A stretch of 11,878 nt of DNA from DATFMP01 sp041477795 (GTDB lineage Bacteria > SAR324 > JACQKK01): NCBI GenBank assembly GCA_041477795.1, contig JBGOUY010000122.1, positions 1 to 11,878 of the forward strand, read 5' to 3'. Each line of letters begins with the position of its first letter. Position 1 is the stretch's first letter. A program made the position numbers and the translations under genes. The notes below the pieces were generated by a model. It was not told the DNA's origin. It saw only the letters and a list, made by a program, of their open reading frames with translations, and ran no database searches. Shown here piece after piece: positions 6,605 to 11,878 of this stretch.

Positions 6605-6659
6605 TGGGGCCCAGGGGAGCGGTCCCGCGGCCGGACGGGGTGTCAGGCGCGCTCGGCTG

Positions 6660-8531
6660 TCACTCGCGATCCCGCGGGCGCATCCGCGCCAGCAGCGGGC
6701 GGCCGAAGGCCAGCGCGAGCGCCAGCAGGAGCGCGGCGGCATACCCCGCGTGGATGGCCGCGGCGTGGAAGGCGTAGAACGAGGACTCGCGGGGGGCGCG
6801 CACCTGCTGCACGAACGCGGCGGTGTGGAACTGGGGCAGGTGCGGCGAGCCGTCCTCGCCCGTCGCGTCCACGAGGAAGGTTTCCCCGTTCTGCGAGAGC
6901 AGCAGGATCGGCATGCGGTTCTCGATGGCGCGGAAGCGCACGTAGAGCCCGAACTGCCGGCTCACCGAGGTGCGCCCGAACCAGGCCAGGTTGGAGAGCA
7001 CGACGCCCAGCCGCGCGCCGTTGGCCGCCATGCCCTGGGCCACGCCCGCCACGGCCGCATCGAAGCAGATCATGGGGGCGATGCGCACGCCGTCCACCTC
7101 GAACACGGTGTGCGCGCGGCCGGGGGTGAACTCGGAGATCTGCGGGATCCAGTCCAGCAGCAGGCGCCGGTAGCCGGGGATGACGTCTGCCAGGGGGATC
7201 GTCTCGCCCCAGGGGATGAGCGCGATCTTGTGGTAGACCGCGCGCGGCTGGCCGTCTGGGGCCACGTGCACGGCGGCGCCGTAGATTTCCGGGATGACGC
7301 GGCCGTCGGGCGTGCGCACGCTGCGGCCGTCCACGGTGGCGAGGATCAGGTGCACGCGCTGGGACTGCACCCAGCGCTCGACGAGCTCGCGCATGTCGCG
7401 CGCCAGCAGGTAGGGCTGGGGATAGACGGACTCGGGCCAGAGCAGCACGGTGGGCACGCCGGGCGCGCGCTGGGCGCGGGTCAGCGCCGCGGCCGAGTCG
7501 TCGAGCAGCCCGCGCAGGCTCTGCTCGCGGTCGGAGTAGGACCGGTCGGGATTGGAGGCGAGGCGCTTGAGCGAGAAGTCGGGCTGGATGCCCACCAGTT
7601 CCACGGGAGCGCCGGCGGCCTGGCGCGCCCGCCACATCGCCAGCGCGCGGGTGCCGTAGCCATAGTCCAGCGCAAAGGCCAGCGCCAGCGCGACCGTGGC
7701 GGCGCCCAGCGCGCGCAGCGGCAGCTCGCCGGGAGCGTAGAGCCGGCGCAGCCAGGCGTACAGCACGAGCTGCAGCGGCAGGTAGAGCAGGTTCAGCCCG
7801 CCGGAGCCCCCTGTGTCCGCCACCTGCACGAGCGGCAGCAGCGGCGCCATGGCCTGGCCGTAGGTGAAGAAGAGGAAGCGCGGCAGGTACACCTGCAGCA
7901 CCGTGCACCAGAGCGGGATGACGAATAGCCCCGCCAGCGGCCGGCGCCAAGTCAGCGCAAAGGGCAGGCCCAGGCACAGCGCCACCTCCAGCCCGATCAG
8001 CAGGCCGTAGCCGAACCAGCTCACTGCGTAGGCGAGTGGGAGCGACAGGCCGCCGTAGACGTACGCGGTGTTCACCACCCAGTCGCCCGAGATGGCCGCG
8101 AAGCCGATGCCCACGGGCACGGTGCAGGCGAGCACGCGCCAGGCCGCGCCGCGCCAAGTGCCGCGCCAAGTGCTGCGGCCGGTGCCGCGGGCGGTGCCGG
8201 GATAGCGCCGCAGCGCCAGGTCCAGCGCCAGGAACAGCGGCACGAAGGCGATGGGCCACGCAATGGCGTTGGGGCGCGCGGGGGAGACCAGCCCGAAGAA
8301 CACGCCGCTGTGCAGCACCAGCAGCGCGATCAGCCAGCGCAGCGCGCGGTCAGGCAGGGGCGCGCCTCCGGTGCGATCTGCCAGGGGCGCGCCTCCGGCG
8401 CGACCGGGCGGTGGCGCGCGACCCTTTGGAGCGGCGGTGGCGGACGGGGCCTGGCTCACGGACGCCGGGGGGAGCGGGGCGCTGGACTGGTACTTGGTGA
8501 AAGTCCTTCGCGACCTATTGCGGATATCCAA
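6660..8531 (-). CDS. lnt: Apolipoprotein N-acyltransferase (Lnt)-like membrane protein, divergent
   Basis: 623 residues if begun at the TTG at 8531. Lnt moves an acyl chain from phospholipid to the N-terminal Cys of lipoproteins in the inner membrane. After a ~62-residue Pro/Gly/Ala tail come several membrane helices (~65-300), then the nitrilase-like domain with the catalytic triad in order: E367 (LLWPE), K435 (YHKIALIPWGE) and C489 (MICFDA). AWFGRTS (516-522) and RAIENRMP (534-541) match the substrate-loop and C-terminal motifs. A final helix covers ~590-610. E. coli Lnt is 512 residues; the excess is mostly the N-terminal tail. Two points differ from textbook Lnt: CFD instead of CYE, and SNLAWFG instead of the usual NDAWFG. 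No corC/ybeY neighbours are seen, so it may be a second Lnt-type gene. No in-frame ATG exists near the 5' end; GTG at 8459 is an alternative. The reductase gene ends 51 bases upstream. Confidence 0.82.
   Translation of the reverse strand: MDIRNRSRRTFTKYQSSAPLPPASVSQAPSATAAPKGRAPPPGRAGGAPLADRTGGAPLPDRALRWLIALLVLHSGVFFGLVSPARPNAIAWPIAFVPLFLALDLALRRYPGTARGTGRSTWRGTWRGAAWRVLACTVPVGIGFAAISGDWVVNTAYVYGGLSLPLAYAVSWFGYGLLIGLEVALCLGLPFALTWRRPLAGLFVIPLWCTVLQVYLPRFLFFTYGQAMAPLLPLVQVADTGGSGGLNLLYLPLQLVLYAWLRRLYAPGELPLRALGAATVALALAFALDYGYGTRALAMWRARQAAGAPVELVGIQPDFSLKRLASNPDRSYSDREQSLRGLLDDSAAALTRAQRAPGVPTVLLWPESVYPQPYLLARDMRELVERWVQSQRVHLILATVDGRSVRTPDGRVIPEIYGAAVHVAPDGQPRAVYHKIALIPWGETIPLADVIPGYRRLLLDWIPQISEFTPGRAHTVFEVDGVRIAPMICFDAAVAGVAQGMAANGARLGVVLSNLAWFGRTSVSRQFGLYVRFRAIENRMPILLLSQNGETFLVDATGEDGSPHLPQFHTAAFVQQVRAPRESSFYAFHAAAIHAGYAAALLLALALAFGRPLLARMRPRDRE
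8148..8195 (-). repeat. 12-bp tandem repeat inside the Lnt-like gene
   Basis: Four units: GCCGCGCCAAGT at 8148-8159 and again identically at 8160-8171, then diverged copies at 8172-8183 and 8184-8195. The unit is four codons, so the frame is kept and a loop of Arg-Gly-Thr-type repeats results (residues 113-128, reading around RSTWRGTWRG). Slippage-type length change is possible without breaking the gene. Confidence 0.85.
8355..8405 (-). repeat. 27-bp direct repeat in the N-terminal tail of the Lnt-like gene
   Basis: A 24-base unit beginning CAGGGGCGCGCCTCCGG occurs at 8355-8378 and 8382-8405 with two differences, at a period of 27 bases (nine codons). It encodes GGAPLADR / GGAPLPDR in the Pro/Gly tail before the first membrane helix. 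A recent in-frame duplication in a disordered region is the simplest reading. Confidence 0.85.
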
Positions 8532-8582
8532 AGCCTTGATATTACACGCAATCGAATTGCCGCGAACGGGTATCGCGAAGCA

Positions 8583-9602
8583 CTAGGCATCGGCCACGTG
8601 CACGAGCTGTTTGCCCAGGTTGTCCCCGCGCATCATGCTCAGGAAGGCCGCGGGCGCGTGCTCCAGGCCCTCCACCACCGTCTCGTGGTAGCGCAGCCGG
8701 CCCGAGCTGACCCACTTGGCGAGCTGCGCCAGCCCTTCCTTGTTGCGGTCGGCGAACTGGAACACGAGGAAGCCCTCCACGCGGAGCTGCTGGCGGATGA
8801 AGTGCCACAGCAGGCGCGGCCCCTGCTCGGGCTTCTCGAGATTGTACTGGGAGATCTGGCCGCAGATGGCCACGCGGGCGCGCGTGTTGAGCAGCGGGAA
8901 CACCGCGTCGGTGATCTCGCCGCCCACGTTGTCGAAGTAGCAGTCCACCCCCTTGGGGCACAGCTCGGCGATCTTGGCGCCGTAGTTGGGCACAGTCTTG
9001 TAGTTGAAGGCGGCGTCGAAGCCCAGCTCGCGGGTGATCCAGCGCACCTTGTCATCCGTGCCGGCGATGCCCACGGCGCGGGCGCCCTGGATCCTGGCGA
9101 TCTGCCCCACCAGCGAGCCGACCGCGCCGGCTGCGCCGGAGACGAGCACGGTCTCGCCCGCCTTGGGCTTGCAGATCTCCAGCAGCCCGAAGTACGCCGT
9201 CAGGCCCGGCATGCCGAGCACGCCCAGCGCCGTGGAGATCGGCGCCAGCGCGGGGTCGATGACGCGCACGCCCTTGCCGTCGCTCAGCGCGTAGTCCTGC
9301 CAGCCCAGCCGCCCCTCCACGAGGTCGCCCAGCTTGAACTTCGGGTGCTTGCTGGCGATCACCTTGGCCACGGTGCCGCCCTCCATCACGCCATTGAGCG
9401 GCACGGGCGGGGCGTAGGACTTCACGTCGCGCATGCGGCCGCGCATGTAGGGGTCCACCGAGAGCCACAGCACCCGCGCCAGGAACTGGCCCGGGCCCGG
9501 CTCCGGCAGGGGGCTTGGCGCCAGCTTGAAGTCCGCTTCGCGGGGCCAGCCCGCGGGGCGGTTGACCAGCAGCCACTGTCGGTTCACGGGGGAAGCTGCC
9601 AT
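8583..9602 (-). CDS. NADPH-dependent alkenal/curcumin-type reductase (MDR superfamily, zinc-independent)
   Basis: 339 residues, full length for this branch. It opens with NRQWLLVNRPAGWP, the typical start of the leukotriene B4 12-hydroxydehydrogenase / CurA group, followed by LSVDPYMRGRM (47-57), GMPGLTAYFGLLEI (130-143) and the nucleotide-binding motif SGAAGAVGSLVGQIA (155-169). DCYFDNVGGEITD (220-232) and FLVFQFADR (278-286) follow, and it closes with MRGDNLGKQLVHV. No zinc-binding cysteines are present. Members reduce alpha,beta-unsaturated carbonyls with NADPH in the cytoplasm, often in detoxification. The start at 9602 is backed by GGAG just upstream (9607-9610). The Lnt-like gene follows on the same strand after 51 bases; a shared transcript is possible but no functional link is evident. 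Confidence 0.95.
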   Translation of the reverse strand: MAASPVNRQWLLVNRPAGWPREADFKLAPSPLPEPGPGQFLARVLWLSVDPYMRGRMRDVKSYAPPVPLNGVMEGGTVAKVIASKHPKFKLGDLVEGRLGWQDYALSDGKGVRVIDPALAPISTALGVLGMPGLTAYFGLLEICKPKAGETVLVSGAAGAVGSLVGQIARIQGARAVGIAGTDDKVRWITRELGFDAAFNYKTVPNYGAKIAELCPKGVDCYFDNVGGEITDAVFPLLNTRARVAICGQISQYNLEKPEQGPRLLWHFIRQQLRVEGFLVFQFADRNKEGLAQLAKWVSSGRLRYHETVVEGLEHAPAAFLSMMRGDNLGKQLVHVADA

Positions 9603-9706
9603 GGCGCTCCGCTGCGGTGGGTGGGCGGTGGATCGGGGCGACCGGCTGCGCGGGCCGCGGCGGCGTGCGGCGACGGCTGCGGCGGCAGCGATGGCTCCCG
9701 CCGACG

Positions 9707-9735
9707 AGCATAGCCCGATCGTGCGGCGTGGGGAA
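9707..9735 (-). promoter_or_regulatory. Weak sigma-70-like promoter upstream of the reductase gene
   Basis: On the minus strand TTCCCC (9730-9735) and TATGCT (9707-9712) are separated by exactly 17 bases, about 105 bases before the start at 9602. The -10 matches four of six consensus bases and the -35 is poor, so this is only the best candidate in the gap. Confidence 0.2.
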
Positions 9736-9781
9736 GGCGACGCCAGCGGGAGCGCCAGCTTTGGTTGGAGCGTGGGGGTGT

Positions 9782-9810
9782 GGAGGCGGGAGGCGGTGCG
9801 TCCCGCCTCC
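9782..9810 (-). terminator. Perfect hairpin downstream of the DUF2231-like gene
   Basis: GGAGGCGGGA (9782-9791) is the exact reverse complement of 9801-9810, with a 9-base loop. It starts 29 bases past the minus-strand stop at 9840 and before the reductase gene, so it fits the end of the DUF2231-like transcript. No clear T-run follows on the minus strand. Confidence 0.5.
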
Positions 9811-9839
9811 GCGCATCGAAGGGAGTGGCTGCGGGGGCG

Positions 9840-10619
9840 CTAGTTCTCGTCGCTGTCGCGGCTGCCGCGCTGCTTGCGCTCGCCGCGTTCGCCCGCTTCA
9901 GCGGCGCGACCTGCGTGCCGCTTGGCCTGCGGCAGGGTGCCCAGCCCGGGCGACGCGGAGCGCGGGGCGGGGCGGACTTCCTGCGCCTCGCCGGCTTCGG
10001 CGCTCTCGCCGCCGGTAAGGCGGCCCAGCAGCGACGTGCTGCCCTGCTCGCCCTGCTCAGGCTGCTCGCCCTGCTCGCCGGATTCACGCGAGCCGGTCAG
10101 GCTGGAGAGCAGGCCGCCCTTGCCGCCCTCGTTGCCCTCGCCGGATTCGCCGCCTGCCTGGCCGCCCGCGCCGTTCCAGGCCAGCGCCAGCTCGGGACGG
10201 CGGATCTCCCCGCCCAGGTGCGAGGTCCAGCCGATGCTCACGGTGGCCGCCGTGGCCATCACCAGCACGCCCGTCAGGGCCGGCGTGGCCAGCCTGGGGC
10301 GCCAGCGCTGCACGAGCAGGGTCGCCAGGGCCAAGCCGCCCGCGATGACGGCCAGCGTACCGGCGGTATCGGCCGCCTGCGAGTGCTGGCGCATGAGCGT
10401 GCGGGAGACGCCCGGCAGGCCCTCGACGGCGTCCTCGGAGGCGTTGCCGGTGGCCAGCACGGGCAGGACGACGATCCCGGAAAGGACGATGCCGACCAGG
10501 GCGATGGTGCGGGCCTCCTGGCGGTGGCGCCAGAGCGCATAGACGAGCAGGAGCGAAGAGGCAATGAACCCCACGATGGGGAAGTGGATCAGCATCAAAT
10601 GCAGTTGTGGCACAATCAT
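9840..10619 (-). CDS. DUF2231-like membrane protein with a charged low-complexity tail
   Basis: 259 residues. The first ~140 form a four-helix membrane domain (~9-29, 38-56, 81-103, 112-131). It has LHLMLIHFPIVGF at the start, TGNASEDAVEG (57-67), an HSQAAD motif (79-84) and GWTSHLGGEIRRPE (130-143). This layout matches DUF2231-type predicted membrane proteins, whose work is unknown. Histidines H7, H12, H79 and H134 sit near helix ends and could hold a cofactor such as heme; that is speculation. From ~150 on the protein is Gly/Glu/Gln-rich and disordered, with GEQGEQ-type repeats, a duplicated LLxxLTG...ESxE block (170-181 and 197-208) and a charged end. AAAGGG 7 bases before the ATG supports the start at 10619. 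It is divergent from the LuxR-type gene with 202 bases between. Confidence 0.75.
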   Translation of the reverse strand: MIVPQLHLMLIHFPIVGFIASSLLLVYALWRHRQEARTIALVGIVLSGIVVLPVLATGNASEDAVEGLPGVSRTLMRQHSQAADTAGTLAVIAGGLALATLLVQRWRPRLATPALTGVLVMATAATVSIGWTSHLGGEIRRPELALAWNGAGGQAGGESGEGNEGGKGGLLSSLTGSRESGEQGEQPEQGEQGSTSLLGRLTGGESAEAGEAQEVRPAPRSASPGLGTLPQAKRHAGRAAEAGERGERKQRGSRDSDEN

Positions 10620-10781
10620 CGGGATACCCTTTCGCGTTCAAGATTGGCCGCCCGGCGCGCGTCGCCTCATGCGGCGTGGCTAAAGCGGGACCCGACCAGC
10701 ATGCCCCGCTCCGCGCCGGGCGACTATGCGGCAAAGGGCCCAGGTGCGAGAATGGGTGTGATCGCAGCGACTTATCAGCGC

Positions 10782-10805
10782 GCCGTGGGTCGCATGACCC
10801 ACGGC
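10782..10805. promoter_or_regulatory. Perfect 10+10 bp inverted repeat before the LuxR-type gene
   Basis: GCCGTGGGTC (10782-10791) is the exact reverse complement of 10796-10805, with spacer GCAT. It ends two bases before the ribosome site and 16 before the ATG at 10822. It could be an operator for a dimeric regulator, perhaps the LuxR-type product itself, or a 5' leader hairpin. It lies in a gap that should hold promoters for both divergent genes. Confidence 0.5.
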
Positions 10806-10807
10806 CC

Positions 10808-10812
10808 GGAGG
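10808..10812 (+). promoter_or_regulatory. Ribosome binding site of the LuxR-type gene
   Basis: GGAGG stands 9 bases before the ATG at 10822 and directly abuts the inverted repeat, which matters if that repeat folds in the mRNA. Confidence 0.75.
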
Positions 10813-10821
10813 AAACGCCTC

Positions 10822-11397
10822 ATGGGTGAGCAGGAAAAACGGGTGCTCGTCGCGGTGCTGCTGGCGGTGATCGTGCTGACCGGGATCGATGTCGGGTTCG
10901 ACCTTTACTACGGCTCCTCGCTGCGCCACATCGCGGTGGAGGCGGCGGTGATCGTGGCGGCGGCGCTGGGCGTGTCCCGCCTGTGGCGGCGCGCCGTGGC
11001 GGGCTATCGGGCCCGCCTGCGCCAGTCCGAGGTGCAGGGCGAGCGCTGGCGCGCCGATGCGGAGCGCTGGCGGAGCGAGGCCGCGCAGCTCCTGCGCGGG
11101 CTGAGCGAGGCCATCCAGCGCCAGTTCGACGTGTGGGGCCTCACCGAATCGGAGCAGGAGGTGGCCTTCCTGCTGCTCAAGGGCCTGAGCCTGAAGGAGA
11201 TCGCCGAGGTGCGGGACGTGGCGGAAAAGACCGTGAGCAAGCAGAGCCTGGCCATCTACCACAAGGCCGACTTGGCCGGCCGGGCGGAGCTGGCGGCGTA
11301 CTTCCTGGAGGACCTGCTGCTGCCCCCGGAACGGCTGGCCTCCGGCGCCGCAGCCGCGGGCAAGGCCGGCGCCGGCCGCGGGCAGGCGGCGGACTGA
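10822..11397 (+). CDS. Membrane-anchored LuxR-type (GerE-fold) transcriptional regulator
   Basis: 191 residues. Two membrane helices (~7-27 and ~36-54) are joined by a short loop, DLYYGSSLRH. A charged helical, probably coiled-coil linker follows (~60-100: RARLRQSEVQ, ERWRADAERWRSEAAQ). The DNA-binding domain spans ~105-167: WGLTESEQEVAFLLLKGLS, then KEIAEVRDVAEKTVSKQ as the recognition helix-turn-helix, ending AIYHKADLAGRAELAAYFLEDLLLP. This last motif is typical of a set of small proteobacterial LuxR-type proteins. There is no receiver or autoinducer domain, so any signal would have to be sensed through the membrane part. An Ala/Gly tail (~172-191) closes it. Target genes are unknown; the divergent DUF2231-like gene and its own promoter are the obvious candidates. 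Confidence 0.88.
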   Translation: MGEQEKRVLVAVLLAVIVLTGIDVGFDLYYGSSLRHIAVEAAVIVAAALGVSRLWRRAVAGYRARLRQSEVQGERWRADAERWRSEAAQLLRGLSEAIQRQFDVWGLTESEQEVAFLLLKGLSLKEIAEVRDVAEKTVSKQSLAIYHKADLAGRAELAAYFLEDLLLPPERLASGAAAAGKAGAGRGQAAD

Positions 11398-11462
11398 GCC
11401 GGGCCGGGCACCCGCAGCGGCGGCGTGGCCCCGGCAAGTTGCGGGAAAGCCGCGTTGGGGTG

Positions 11463-11796
11463 CTAGGCTCTGTTCGGAATTGCAGTGGTCATAGAGCGCA
11501 GGATCATGGCCAGTTTGAGCATGCCCAGGTAGTGGGTGGCCAGTTTCTCATAGCGCACCGCCACGCGGCGGTTTTCCTTGAGCCAGCCCACGCAGCGCTC
11601 GACGACGCGCATACACCGTCTCCCAAGGCCCGTACCGCTCCGGCAGATCGCGCCAGGGCGCCCCGGTGCGCACGATCCACAGCATCCCGTTGAGCATGCA
11701 CCGTGGATCGGCAGGTCGCCGCCCGCGCCCCTTGGCCGCTGGCAGCAAGTCCTTGCTGGTTTCCCATCGCGGGTCCGAAAGCTCGTGCCGTCGCAT
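11463..11796 (-). pseudogene. IS5-family transposase remnant, catalytic core deleted and frame-shifted
   Basis: The start ATG at 11796 has GGGAGG (CCTCCC at 11804-11809 on the plus strand) 7 bases ahead. The first 62 residues are a standard IS5-type N-terminus: MRRHELSDPRW, GRGRRPADPR, MLNGMLWIVRTGAPWRDLPERYGPWETVY. At about 11605-11615 the sequence jumps to the C-terminal end in another frame: RVVERCVGWLKENRRVAVRYEKLATHYLGMLKLAMILR, ending at the TAG at 11463-11465. An intact member has roughly 250-270 residues, so about 150, including the central DDE catalytic residues, are gone, and the join shifts the frame. No active transposase can be made. It is convergent with the LuxR-type gene. Confidence 0.9.
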
Positions 11797-11865
11797 CGTT
11801 GCGCCTCCCTGGCACGGCCCACGCTTCCCTGCGTGGTGCCTTTCCGGCAAGGCTGGAACAGCGCT
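11466..11865 (-). mobile_element. Internally deleted IS5-family element, MITE-like
   Basis: GGCTCTGTTC at 11466-11475 is a likely terminal inverted repeat; at the other side the reverse complement of 11856-11865 reads AGCGCTGTTC, matching eight of ten. These ends bracket the transposase remnant at the spacing expected for IS5-type elements. CTAG at 11463-11466 resembles IS5-type target choice, but no matching duplication is seen on the right. A small hairpin, CCACGC/GCGTGG (11819-11824 with 11831-11836), lies between the start codon and the right end. The right boundary is tentative because the window ends 13 bases later. Confidence 0.6.
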
Positions 11866-11878
11866 TGGCAGAGGTCCA

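Noticed and set aside
6561..7928. 455-residue plus-strand frame across the Lnt-like gene
   Set aside because: It is His/Arg/Gly-rich without domain features and overlaps a well-supported gene on the minus strand.
8522..8582. Operator or terminator between the reductase and Lnt-like genes
   Set aside because: Only GGATATCC and a 5-bp CGCGA/TCGCG pairing are present, too short to call.
8310..9713. 467-residue plus-strand frame opposite the reductase gene
   Set aside because: It is antisense to a certain MDR-family reductase and its translation shows no family signature.
10084..11262. 392-residue minus-strand frame spanning the LuxR/DUF2231 gap
   Set aside because: It crosses a promoter region and is antisense to the LuxR-type gene; no domain is visible.
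11398..11435. Terminator after the LuxR-type gene (GCCGGG with CCCGGC)
   Set aside because: The stem is 6 bp with a loop above 20 bases and no T-run; such pairings are common by chance here.

Overview
The window is very GC-rich, with long open frames on every strand and frame, as expected of a high-GC chromosome. An apolipoprotein N-acyltransferase relative, a membrane-anchored LuxR-type regulator of a form I associate with Beta/Gammaproteobacteria, and an IS5-type transposase remnant all point to a Gram-negative proteobacterium. A Burkholderiales- or Xanthomonadales-like host is my best guess; genus cannot be set from this stretch. There is no rRNA, tRNA, CRISPR array or phage gene, so it looks like ordinary chromosome with one decayed insertion sequence at the right edge.

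Layout, left to right. (1) 1-480: 3' part of a VOC (glyoxalase-fold) protein with an Arg/Ala/Thr-rich basic tail, cut by the window edge, then a strong hairpin. (2) 481-922: a long non-coding leader. (3) 923-2668: ammonium channel Amt with a signal peptide and a long periplasmic N-terminal extension; no PII (glnK) gene is adjacent. (4) 2669-2866: convergent gap with three stem-loops. (5) 5576 down to 2867, minus strand: a two-gene unit of an alkaline-phosphatase-superfamily phosphodiesterase and a secreted CrtC/AttH-type lipocalin-like protein, whose stop and start codons may overlap. (6) 5577-5813: divergent intergenic region with four exact copies of CAGGCGCC. (7) 5814-6353: a small RDD-family membrane protein. 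(8) 6354-6659: convergent gap packed with five stem-loops, a REP-like palindromic cluster. (9) 9602 down to 6660, minus strand: a CurA/MDR-type NADPH-dependent alkenal reductase followed by a divergent Lnt-like acyltransferase. (10) 10619 down to 9840 (minus) and 10822-11397 (plus): a DUF2231-like four-helix membrane protein divergent from a membrane-anchored LuxR-type regulator, with a perfect 10+10 bp inverted repeat just upstream of the regulator's ribosome binding site. (11) 11463-11865: an IS5-family element with its catalytic core deleted.

Most genes look like independent units of envelope biology, transport and housekeeping redox. The two places most like small linked systems are the phosphodiesterase/lipocalin-like pair and the DUF2231/membrane-LuxR divergent pair. 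Both links are inferred from arrangement only. I see no clear evidence of a wholly new multi-gene defence or metabolic system.
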